Below are positions 23,797-35,510 of a stretch of DNA of 64,000 nt, piece by piece. The notes under the pieces are model-generated. The model searched no databases, was not told where the DNA came from, and saw nothing but the letters and a program-made list of their open reading frames with translations. The stretch is from Hydrangea macrophylla (Eukaryota; Streptophyta; Magnoliopsida; Cornales; Hydrangeaceae). How positions within the stretch are numbered: position 1 is the first letter of the stretch; every line of letters starts with the position of its first letter. The stretch covers positions 7,729,501 to 7,793,500 of the forward strand of contig CM066988.1 in the NCBI GenBank assembly GCA_033977485.1, written 5' to 3'. A program made the position numbers and the translations under genes.

Positions 23797-26700
23797 TGTG
23801 GACACCGGAAGTGGACTACTTCTCTTGTTCGAGATTGTTTTGAAAAAGGAAAAGAAAAGGTCTGTTGAAAACAGATACAGAGTCGCCACTTGGTCTTTAA
23901 GGAACCAAGAAACCTAATTTTGACTCACCCAAATGGATAAAGGGCACCGGCCCTTCATAACCAAAGAACTTGGTTCGGGGTTTTGGTACGAGAGAGGAAG
24001 GAGCCTTTGTCGCGACTAAAACACCCTCAACTCGCCCCGTCTTTCGACGAGCCTCAATTAGCATCCAAATAATCATCTTATACTATGTTTGGTTCGACAA
24101 TTAATACTATGATAGTATATTACATCACATAAGAAACTTGAAATGGAAGATCTAAAGATAAAATATCATTCATAAGATCTAAGCCAATTATCACACAATG
24201 CAAAGTGAAAGATCACACAAAACAAGCCTAGGAAAAATCGTCTAATCACATATCAAGTAATAAAGTTTCCCTAATCTAAAGGGGACATGAATGGTTCTTG
24301 AAACAAATAATCAAAGAATTAGAGTATGCTTAACAAACTAGAATGATGCATGTTAATTTTGAGAAAAAGAAGATTTTCTCAATCCCCGGGACGGAAGAGA
24401 AAGGACGATTAGATCGAGGGGAAGCATGAACGTGTGATCATGATCATTCCTTATAATCTTCTTAGATTAAGAGTTACAAAAACCCCAAATCTTGCATGAA
24501 TGCTATGCATGTATCTAAAATGTGCCAAGGTTGTAGTGTGCTTTGTGTTCATGGATTCCTAGATTGACTTAGAAGTCTAAAATGCTTATAAATGGATGAA
24601 TGAAATCAACATGGGATATGTACAAATGTAGTATGAACTACTTCCTAAGATATGAACTAATTTGGAATGCATATGAGCATCAAATCAAAGAATGAAAGTT
24701 GAAATGTGCTTGCTGTGAATAGTGGACAGAATAGTAGCATGATCTTTTGGAATTTGAAAAGAGGGGTTAGGAATGTTTTCAATGCATAAGTTTTTATGGA
24801 GATGTTCCTTATTGTGTCTAGAACACAAACCAAAAGGCCAATCTTGAATAGCTATCACAGATTGAGAGAAATCATATAAACAATGAAGGTCACTCAGAAA
24901 CAGAGTCCGTACCGTCGACTGAAATGTTGAAAAATCTTAGAAAATGAAAACGAATGATCTAGAGGCCCATTTTATACAAAGCGTTCCCTAAGACATTGAA
25001 GTTTAAGGGAAAAATAAGTTATGACCACCCCTTTTGGAAAAGTTTTTCTGGAAAACAAGTTGAAGGTGGACCTAGCTGCTGTGACATCAAAAACAGAATG
25101 TCTAGAGAAAATGTTTGGATCCAAATGGACCATTTTCAAATATTTCCAAGTCAAACAAAAATTCGTGGGTATTCTCTAATGAGTTAGGAAGACTTTCCAA
25201 GTGGTCTTACATTTATACATTGAGTATTGAACTCAAACTAATTCCTTGAAGTTAAATGACTCACTGTTTTGAGGGTTTTGAGAAAAACAAAGTTTATTTC
25301 TTGGAATCAAAATGAGGGGTTTAAGAGTGGGGGTTTTGAAATGGGGGTTTTGAAAGTATACTTCCAGAACTTGGATGAATATTCTAACCACTTGGAATAT
25401 CAATTCCTAACTTATTTCAAGAACTTCCCAAGTATTTGCAAAACATGGTTTTATTTGGAAATCAAACTCAAGAGTCTATGGGAGTATGATATATGAGAGG
25501 ATAGATGATACATGATATGATATAGCATGCTAAAAGTGGTAAAGAACATGTGCATGGGATATGGGTTCATCTAGATACAAGAGAGTATTGCATCAAAGTG
25601 TGAAAGCCAAAAAGTGAAATGCTGTGAATAGTGGACAGACTGTATGCATTACTTTGTAACATTATAATGGGAGGTCAAACGTGCTTAGAAAAATGTGAGA
25701 AAAATCAGAGATTATCCTTATTATGTCTAGAAAATAACCCAAAAAAGCCAAACATCAATATCTATCACAGATTAAAAGAAATAAATCAGAATGTACACAT
25801 GACTCAGAAACAAAAGCTGCACTGTTGACTGATTTTGTATGATTTTTCATAAATCAAATATAAGGTTTGTGATGACCCATTATATACCAAAAGATTTCTA
25901 AGACACCCAAGTTTTATAAAAAAAATAGAAAAGATATATGTACAGTGACGAAAATATCCAGAATAAGTGCAAGAAGTTGGGTGAACATTCTGTGAGAATA
26001 GAGGCAGATTATGAATATGAAATTCTCACATCCAAAACAAATACTTTCACATCTCTATAATTGATGGGAAAAATTGGGGACAAACTATGATGTCTTAGGA
26101 AGATTTTTCAAGTGGTTTCATCATCATAACTTAAGTATTTAATTCAAAACAAATCTTTGAATCTGAACAGCTCACTGTTTTGGATCATTCTTGAAGAAAA
26201 TGGATTTGAGTTTTGAAATAGAGTTTGAGTTCTTGATTGGGGGTTTTGAAATAGATGTTCAAAGCATGAACTTAAACTCTTGAGATGACCATGTGACCAC
26301 TTAGAATCTCATCCAACCTTGAATCATCAAAGAACTCCCAATATTATTTGCACAAACATAGTTTTGTTTGAGAATATGGCTTCAAGAATACATATGAATG
26401 TATTGAAGGTAAAATCATCATCCATCAAACATGTCTTTGAGGTCAAGAGCTACTATCCATAAGGATTCACTCTCCTCAAACAACATGTCATCTAGATGAT
26501 GATGAACAACTAAATAATCAAAGAAAAGTAAAAAAGAAATGAGGTTAAGAGAGAGATGAACATCAAAGTAAACAAGCATTCAAATAGCATTCAATAGTTG
26601 ATAATCATTGAGATATTGGACTTGTAGCTTGGTGTTTCACTCATATGTGGTGACATTTGGACATGGAAGTAGCTTCCTATCTCATGAATACTCAAGAATG

Positions 26701-27984
26701 GTGGTGAAAGAAATATTTGGATGATGGAAGTATTGATAGCAAACTCAAAGAAAACTCACTTTGATGGAGAAAATAGAAGAAGAAGACTACTTCTTCTCTT
26801 TCTCTCTCTATATTTCTCTAGAGTTTCTTCCTAAGCTCTCTCTAAGCTTCTATGTCTCTCCTCTAAGTGGAAGTAAATGGCTTCTTTTAAAGGCAAAGGA
26901 GGGGTGGTAAATGGAGTTTTAAAAAGTTTAAAATGGTCTCCCATTGGTCCAAAATAAGCTGGGAACCAAAACTACGTCGTTTTGATTTCTAATATATCAA
27001 ATTGGACCCCCAAAATAAATTACAAAAATATACTGTTCTGGAGGAGAGTGCCGCGGGCGGCACTGGGCCTGTGCCGCGGCAGCAGTGGGCCAGTGCCGCG
27101 GCGGCAGTGCTCCTCCTTCGTCCAGATAATGCTGTTTAGGCCCCCTGAAGTTCCGGTATTCGCGAAAAGGCCCTATTTCGTCCGAAATTCACAGAAAATC
27201 CATACGAACTCCAAATTGAGGTTATGATATACCATTAGAAAGGTAATGGAGTCTACTTTACAAAAAAAAATATTTCGGGGATAGGTCACTTTGAAATGTT
27301 TTGCGGTATTCGCGATAAAAGCCGATTTGATCGCCTTTTTTGCCTTAGGAAATTCATAATAAATTCGTTTTAAATCCAGAAATTATGTGCGATGTACCGT
27401 TGGAAAGCTATTGACCTCTAGTATCCATGAAAAATGTTTGAAAATTGTTTTGGTGCCCTGGTTCCAAAGTCAAATTCTGGTCAAACTGGTCAAACTTGGG
27501 ATTCCCGGGAAGTTCTGGAAACCTCCGGGAGTTCCTGGGAGCTGATGTTTTCGCTCGATTTTCTTTTGGAACTTGTTTTAACACTTTTCTCATGATTTAA
27601 AATGATTCTGATGAATTCGGACGATTTCGGTCAAACTTGGTCAAACTTGGTCAAACCTGGTCAAACCTTGGTCAAACCTGGTCAAACCGGTCAACGGGGA
27701 CTTTCCGGGAACTTCCGGGACTTCCGGGGGTCTCTGGGAGCTGACGATTTCATCCGATTTTTCTTAAAAACTCATTTTATCACTTTTCTTATGACGTAGC
27801 ATGTTTTCAGAGCTTTGGGACCAAATCTGGGAGTTTTCGGGCTTTCAGGGGCATTTTGGTCATTCTGAGCATTCTGAGAGATAGAGCTGACTTCCGAGAG
27901 TCCTTTTGAGTCTTTTACGATCATTGTGAACCACCAAGATATGGGTCTCTTAAATCTGATAGCCGACAAAATGTGGTGTCTACA
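23797..27984 (-). repeat. 5' LTR of element B (4188 bp)
   Basis: Partner of 12121-16305, with the same tandem central segments, GC palindromes (27047-27112), TTTGACC cluster (27629-27696) and PBS-like 11-mer (23878-23888). It ends at 27984, followed by the TACCA duplication. Confidence 0.93.
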
Positions 27985-27989
27985 TACCA
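27985..27989. repeat. Target-site duplication of element B, right copy
   Basis: TACCA, identical to 12116-12120. Confidence 0.92.
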
Positions 27990-29100
27990 AATGCACCAAG
28001 ACTTTCCTTCTGGGGAGTCTTGTACACAAACACAATGGGAAGGGGACTATCATCAACAACAATGGGGCGAAAATTCATATAGTAATAATGAGGAGAATAA
28101 CCAAGTTGAGGATAATGGTATGTTAAAATTGCTGCTCAGTGAAATGAAAAGGCTAGATAGTGCACTTGATAAATTAGAAACTAGATACCAACAAGAATGA
28201 GGTTAACAACTCACTCGAGAAAGTGACAACCCAACAAGAACTCCAAAACCAAACCATTGAGCATGAAGTTGTAGAACCATCTTCTCCTCAATATACAACC
28301 CCAGGCATCAACTCCTTCACTGCTTGGATAAAGTTGCATAATCTCTTTGTCCAGAGTACCTCAATAGATGAAATATATAGTGAGGGGAGTTACAAGGATG
28401 AGAATGATGATTTAGGTAATTGTACGCAAGTAGGAAAGGAAGAGTCCCCTATTGACTCTACCAATACCTTTGATAGTAACCCTACGGAGGACGTAATTGA
28501 GAAATCTAAATCCGATTTAGATTCTTGTGATATTCATGAACCCTCACCTTTTTCGGCCAAAGAGGTGGTGCCACCAAGTGGCCCATCACCTATCCTTGCT
28601 ATCAATCAAAGCTCTCATCCTAAGCTTGAACGTTACGTGTACCCCAGTCTTGAACAAACAGAATGTGTTGTAGAAGATGATGGTAAGGATTCTAGCACAT
28701 GTACTTCACCAAATTTTAAGTTTCAAAATTCTGTGAGAGAGGACTTAGAAAATATTAGGCCCACATTAGATGATCTTAAACTTCAACAAGAAGTTAGTAA
28801 TCTTCTAGACTGCTCTTGAGTAATAATGATATTGAGGCCCAAATAGATAGCTTTATCCAAGTCCAGTTCAAAACTATTTACATAGAACAGAAATCTAATT
28901 CCTATGATCATATCTGCACAGATTCTGTTCTAGCACAAGAGGAGGGTAAAGATGCTAAATTAGAACATCACCTAGACCCTACCCCTTTTATCAAACCGTG
29001 GCCACCTCCTTGTATTAAAATTGAGGCCGTTATAGAAAATGCCAACACCAACAAGCATTTTTTTAGTATAATTCATGAAAGTGTGGTATATCTCTCATAG
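27990..29100 (+). pseudogene. Q/Y-rich then acidic frame of element C, 3' part
   Basis: Continues the frame broken at 12120. It begins Q/W/Y-rich with a short Leu-rich helix ending near 28197. A one-base frameshift there leads into an acidic, Ser/Pro/Asp-rich 198-codon frame (28223-28819), and a second shift at about 28816 leads into a frame ending at 29100. Composition runs on smoothly across both shifts, so I read this as one former protein of roughly 450 codons in this part. I recognise no domain. A non-enzymatic Gag-like role would fit a LARD element but is not shown. Confidence 0.5.
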
Positions 29101-31255
29101 TGTCCATAAAATATTTGGAAGCCATAGGTTTTGCATCATCTCCTCTGGCCTTGAGCCTGACATTAGTTAGGGGGAATTGCATTTTTATGAGGATCCCCGC
29201 ACTCTTCTCACTGTTAAATTATTTCACTGGGAGGATCCTCAAAAATTTCGGTTATTACATGATGATAAAAATCTTGATTAACCGAATTTATTTACCGAGT
29301 AGTGGTATTATATTCTCTATTTTTCCTTGTTGCTACTAATGATTTTGCAGGTAACTAAAAATAAATAGATAAATCAATACACATTGGATATTAATGTCTC
29401 AAGACAACATCCTTCCTTCTCTCGCTTTACCTTACATGTCCATGTGCTTAGTTTAGAACATTGAGGACAATTTTTAGTTTTAGTTGGGGGGGAGTGAGTC
29501 ATTGCATGCCTCATATTTTTTTGTTGTACTTTAGTGTCATATACCTACTTAGCAACATGTAACTCAGTAAATTAAAATTTGCAAAAATTTTTAATTTTTT
29601 TTAAATATATCAAAATGGTTCTTGTATTTCTCTCTTAGTTAATGTAGTTAGTTATGATGCATTAGTGTTATTTTCTGTATGTTACTAGTATGTGATACAC
29701 AATGATAGTTTCTTTACTATCTTATTTATAAAATATTCTATGCTTTTTAATCTTCAAACAACTTTGAGCACATTGTGACAGCATTGTACTTAGCTAAAAT
29801 GGATGAGTAAGCATAGCTTAGATGTCTTGAGAGACTGTAGTGGAGACTAATAACCCAAGTGAGCTTTTGAGCCATTCTTTATTTTTTGAGGGTTTTATAA
29901 AATTACTCTTACTTTTTGAAAAACGTTGTAGTTCGTTGAAAGTCTCATTTTTTTTTCTTCATTTTGACAGATCACTAGAAAAGAACGTTCATGATTTACC
30001 AAACTCGAGAGCTCTTGAATTGCTGAAATGAATTATCCTATGAACTTATAAGATGATTTAGGCCATCTTTTGACCATTCACGCATAATAAAGTCTTGGCC
30101 TACCTCTATGATATTCCTTTACTTCACCTCTTGAGCCTTATCATAATTGCCTTGTCGTTACAATCCTAAAATCTTTGTCTAACTTCAAATACAAGTTTGA
30201 GCTTCTTTTCTCTACCTATGAGTGATTGGGACGTGTTGCATTGACAAGGAGTTTGGTTGCGTGAATAAGGGAATGTTGGCAAAAGAAAAAAAAAAGAAAC
30301 AAAAAAGCATGGAAAAAAAGGAAAAAAATGCCAATAGTTGTTACAAAAGAAAAAAATAATAATAAAAAAAGAGTGAAAGAAATTTAAATAAAATTTAACA
30401 AAAAGAAGAGAGAGATTGGAGATGTAGGGAAGTTTAGAATATTGTAGTAGACATTCCAGTCACATCCTTTAACTCAGTTGAATATCACGAGCCTCTTTTT
30501 TCTCAATCGAATATCTCTTTTTCAAAGTCCAGATGATTTTAAGTAGATTGGATTTCAAGTTAAGGTAATGAGAGAGTTCTCCATAGTATCTCGCTCTTCT
30601 AGTGAAAATTATCCTTTCATGAGACTTTGTGCCCTAAAATTTCCATTTTTCTATATAGATATGAGAAGCATTAGTTCTCATTCCATTTACTCTTAATAGA
30701 TTCCATATCATAAGCGATAATTATTACACCTAAATCGGAGTGATTTCATCTTGAGAGTATAATCCGGATGAGAGTTGGGTCAAAATGAACGTCTTGATAG
30801 TGTCTTAGGCTATGCAAGCTTTGAAATTAATGTTTTATATTTTGGTTGTCCATTCACACACACACTTGAAGATTAATAGGTATGGAATATTCTAACTTTG
30901 ATAGTAGATTAACTGTAATGTGTGTGCTGCATGGTCATGGCATACTAGAGAGTTTCATGAGATTGTTGAGCTTAACCACATTGCTAAATGAGAGGAAAAA
31001 GTTCTTGAAAACATTTAAACGAGAACTATTACCATAAACAAGAATTTTGTGGGTAAATTAACTACGAACCTTCACGAGACAACACTCGTCCACTAGGGGG
31101 AACCTAGGGGTTTGAAGGCTTGTTGCATACGCTAAATGCAATTGCGATTCCTGCGAAAGTAAGTTAGAATTTTTACTTTCTTTTGCTTTCAATTCGTTGA
31201 GTTTAAATTAACATTGTTGTAGTTCGCTTCATTGCTAGAGACTAGCAATGAGCTA
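29101..31255 (+). other. 3' noncoding region of element C
   Basis: A G-rich TTAGTTGGGGGGGAGT stretch at 29480-29495 follows ATTGAGGACAAT, a phrase common after the coding region of plant Gypsy elements. A-rich tracts occur at 30270-30420. I see no gene. Confidence 0.55.
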
Positions 31256-31266
31256 GTTGGGAGGTG
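31256..31266 (+). other. Polypurine tract of element C
   Basis: GTTGGGAGGTG immediately before the right LTR. Confidence 0.65.
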
Positions 31267-32878
31267 TGATTAGAGCTGAAAAGTACATATTCATAGTGTA
31301 TTATACAGTCTTTTATGCATAGTTTTATCCCCAAGTCCCTATGTTTAGATGCATATCAATGATTAAGTGTTTTCTGTGATGTTAAGACTTAAACATGTGT
31401 TTTTACATGATTTTACAGGTCATGGAAACAAATCGTTGCATAGAAAGTGATTATGGTGAAGAGAATAACGAGACCAGCTGAGTAAACGCCATTTTTGACA
31501 TTGAAGACTTCAGTTTTGGAAGATTTCCCTAGAAATATAAAATGTAGATCTTTGAGTTATGGTCGCGTGACCACAAACTGGAGGTCAATCCGAGGAACGA
31601 GTGAAAAGTTGCAACCATTCTCCCATCGGTGCGTAGAGCTATTAAAATCAGAGAAGTTTTAGGGCTTGTAGAACCTTCAATCAATTAAGACTTCGATCGA
31701 TCGAACTAAGTTCGATCGATTAAGCTTTACTTTCTCCCAAAAATTACGTACAGTCTACAGGAACCCTATAAATAAGTCGTTTTGATACCAGACGAAAGGA
31801 GGACGCTCCAGAACATGAAAAACAACAGTTTTAGGGTAGTTTTTGGGTTAGATTAGGAGTAGATTATGTTAGATTCATGTTCTTCTTCCTCTTTTCCATT
31901 ATCATACTGAAGATTATTCAAAATTCAAGTTTATCACAAGTTTAAATCAGATTATTTCCATATTTTTCTTTCCAATCCTTGTTATTTCATTGTTTATTAG
32001 TTTTGATGTTATGATTGCTCTAGGTTATTATATCTGCATTAGTTTTATTATGTTTCCGTAGTTTAGACGTTGGGAATATGTGATGAAACATTGATTCTTA
32101 GCCTCTGCCATATAATATGTAGAAAACCTGAGTCCAATCGATCGAAGTCAGTTCGATTGATCGAACCAGAGAATAGTCAAGCGATCGAAGAAATTTTGAT
32201 CAATTGAAGGATGATGCAGTCTGATCGATCGAGAGCGCTTCGATCGATCGAACAAGTTAATTCCTATTATTTTTTTAAGTATTCCAAGACTTTCTGTTTT
32301 AGAAACTGTCATCAAACTGTCCCTATAATCTCAGTTTGTCACAACAATTTTTAGAACTTAAAGCCTTAAAGTTATTTTCTTCATTGACTTTTGAAAACCA
32401 CTTTGAATGCTAACACCATTTAGAGTGCAAGTAATAACCATTGTTTTAAATCGTCTTCCAAGTATTTTAAATCATTTGTGATGATGTAGTCCCGGTCATG
32501 TAAGGGCTATTGATTCTATATCATTAGAAAAACACATAATACTGAAAAAGAATGGACTCCATAGAACGTTAATGAGTTTGTATGGCAGATGGTTATGGTT
32601 AATGTGGATTCTCATAGTTCCAACACTTTTAATTAATTTATTTTAATAGTTATGTTTCTTTATGCTTTAGTATAATATTTAGTTCAATTTAATTAATTAG
32701 GATTTGTTAGAACCTTCAATCCTTCAATTCATCTATTCTTTTTCTTTAGGTTCTAACTTAGTATATATATTCTTCATATTCCTTCCCTGTGGGATCAACT
32801 TGGAATTATCCAGTATTACTTGCATAATCACCTACACTTGGGTGTTGCACAAGAGCGCACAACTTTTTAGTCGTGTCA
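31267..32878 (+). repeat. 3' LTR of element C (1612 bp)
   Basis: Same length and order as 10059-11670. It has clearer palindromic TTCGATCGATCGAA motifs (31690-31725, 32120-32255) than the 5' copy. Confidence 0.88.
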
Positions 32879-33466
32879 CAAATCTAAGAAAAATTGTCTA
32901 ATCATATATCAAATAATCAAGTTTTTCTAATCTAAAGGGGGACATGAGTTGTTTTTTAAACAATTAATCAAAGAAAACAAAATATGCTTAGTAAGATAGA
33001 ATGAATGCATATTAATTCTTAAAAAAGAAGGCTTCTCAATCCCCGAGACGAATGAGAAAGGGCGATTTGATCGAGGGGGAGCATGAACGTGTGATCAAGT
33101 TCATTCCTTATAATCTTCTTAGATTGGGAGTCACAAAAACTCCAAATCTTGCATGGATGCAATGTATGAACCTAGGATGTGCAAGGTAGTAGTGTGTTTT
33201 TGTTCATCCGCTTGCTAAAGTGATTTAGAAATCTAAAGTATGCATAAATGAATGAAGAATGTCAATGTAGGATATGTACAAATGTAGCATGAACTAATTT
33301 TTAAGATATGGGCTAATTTAGAATGCATGGAAACATCTAATCAAAGAACAAAAGTTGAAACATGCTTGCTATGAATAGTGGACAGAACAGTGAACTGATT
33401 TTGTAAAATTGGAAAAGTGAGAGTAGCAAAGCTTTTAATTCATGACTTTTTATGGAGATCATCCCT
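32879..33466 (-). repeat. LTR fragment D, right piece
   Basis: Continues the LTR broken at 10058: the alignment with A and B LTRs resumes at the same point (AATCTAAGAAAAATTGTCTAA) and runs through GAATAGTGGACAGAA and TATGGAGAT. Similarity stops near 33466. Confidence 0.7.
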
Positions 33467-35510
33467 ATTCATAATCGTCTCTCAGAATTCATATTCACTC
33501 ACGGTTATATGAACACGAGATTCAATTTTAAAGAAAAGTTCAAAATCGACACGCATTGAAAAGTAATTTTGGAAAAGACGTCATTTGATTTCAAAAAGAC
33601 GACGAAAGTTCCAGAGGACTTCCGGACTTCAATTGGACTTTGATTGTCATTTCAAAAACCCTTGGAATATTTTATATTGAAATTCAACTCAAAATCTTTC
33701 TAACACTACATAAACGGATAATTTCAGATACCAAAAAGCATTTTTACAAAATTCTGGGAAAGCAGTGAACGTAATATTTGAAACGAGACATAAGGGCAAC
33801 CAGAGGAGGAAGAAAAGTAAGTGGCAGGTCCCATAAAGGAGGTTGCGGGTCCCACCTTAGCCGCCACATCAAATGTGCCCCCTCCATCAAGCTTTTTGAG
33901 TTCCAAACCCTTCTAGAATCCTCCCACTGCGAGGAAATTGGCTAAAAACTGCGTTTAGGCATCGAAATGGTCATTTTAACCCTTTTCTGCTCTCTGAAAA
34001 TCCTATTTTAACCCTGAAACTTAAAAGTTAAGTTTTCAAAACTCTATATATACATCTCATGCATCTCATAAGAGATCATCTTGAGTGATCTTGGAATAGA
34101 CTAGAGTACTAGTTCATATACTTGCAAAATACTTTCAATTTAAGGGAGATTTCTAGAGAAATGAAGTGAATTATGAATTAAAACTTTCTAAACTAATCGC
34201 AAGATAATTATATTAGAGATTTGACATCAAATTACCTCCCTTAACTTCCATGGATGAGTGCTTGAAGAACATGAAGAAAACTTGAAGAAGAAGACTCTTC
34301 AATTCAACTTTGGTTGCATAATTGAGAATCCCCCAAGAGGTGAACATCCAATTCATCTCTAGTTCCTACTTTTGTATATAAATCAATAAGACTTGAGTCT
34401 AGTTTAGTTTTATTTTATTTGTCAGAACACTCATCTTCTTCCTCTCTTGTTCTTCACACACTCACATAGCTACATCCAAGTCTCTTTTGACTCTATTGAT
34501 AATTATCAATTAGAGATTGATTTTCACTTTTGTTTTTCAATTTTGATTTCATTCTTCTATTCAGTTTAGATCCATGCATGCATGATTATATATATGTATC
34601 TATTTTGAATTCTATGATGGTTTGGAAGTATGATCTATGAGAAGGATGATTCCTATGTTCATACCTGTCTCTTGATTATTCCTATTGCCTAGAATGCCTA
34701 TTGAGTTTCATCTCCAAAAAGATATTTGTAAGTCCCTTTGGTCCATGATCTAAAGTTCTTCATAGAACTTGAGGGCTAAATTGATTGGAAATCATGATAA
34801 TTAAGTTGATCTATGAGTTTGATCTCTCTAATAAGCTTCAATCATCACCTAAGATGTTTTCCTCACACTTTAAAATGAATTAGATAAAAATTCAGCAAAA
34901 TAGATTGGTTTTCTCCATAAGATTTGGTCCACCAAAACCCATAGTTTGATGGATTTCAAATTTTCTGGGTAAACTTTGATGAAATTAGCTTTCATTCGAT
35001 CCGTTTTGAGAACCCTAGGATCCATATGCTATTTTAAAAAACTGTTGAGAAATCGATTGACAGATTTGAACATAGTCTCTTTGTACTTGAATTTCAAAAA
35101 ATCTATAATAGTTATCGATATTCCACTTTTTGGGGATGATTCCTAACTCATGTATCTATATGCCGATGTAAAATCGTAAGCATACGATTAAGTTAAGATC
35201 ATTTTCTAAGCGTTTGAAGTTGATACAACTATTCTAGAATTTTCTAGATTTAAATACAATCATGATTATGTATACAAAATGGTCATACCTTGATCACTCA
35301 ACAATTGATGAATAAAACTTGATTTAGGAGTCGCAAAAAGCAAAAGAAAGGAAACGTGCAATGCAATCATGCAACAATCCTAGATAAGATGTCTCTAACA
35401 CGTAAGCATATAAATGGAAACTATTCTAAAGGAATTGTGTCGTTGAAAACAAAGTTATAAACCTAGAAAAATTCTAAGAGAAAGGATAAAGATAGTACAC
35501 GATACATAGG
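33467..35510. other. Unclassified region
   Basis: No clear similarity to the other LTRs beyond a short GCGTTTAGGC phrase near 33950. There is a TATA-like CTCTATATATACATC at about 34042-34056. No supported gene is seen. It may be the rest of LTR D after rearrangement, another old LTR, or host intergenic DNA. Confidence 0.4.

Larger units (their letters stand above)
12121..27984 (-). mobile_element. Element B: complete, young, pol-less Tat/Ogre-like retrotransposon (15.9 kb)
   Basis: Two LTRs of 4185 and 4188 bp, perfect TACCA duplications, PBS and PPT are all present. On the minus strand: 5' LTR, PBS, leader, minisatellite, reduced gag (22182-21367), subfamily-specific noncoding region, post-pol-type repeats, PPT-like repeats, 46-bp array, 99-bp array, subterminal region, PPT, 3' LTR. 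There is no protease, polymerase or integrase. In the first few hundred bases of the LTRs I see only scattered single changes (about 1%), so the insertion is recent. It must have been mobilised in trans. Confidence 0.95.
10059..32878 (+). mobile_element. Element C: non-autonomous LTR retrotransposon (LARD-like), split by element B
   Basis: Two 1612-bp LTRs in the same orientation (10059-11670, 31267-32878) flank a PBS, a damaged Q/Y-rich frame and a long 3' noncoding part ending in a purine tract. Without element B and its duplication, C is about 6.95 kb. Flanking 5-mers are CAGAC (10054-10058) and CAAAT (32879-32883), a target duplication with two transitions, which fits an old insertion. 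The LTR copies differ at about ten positions in their first 100 bases. No pol is present, so C depended on another element. Confidence 0.88.
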
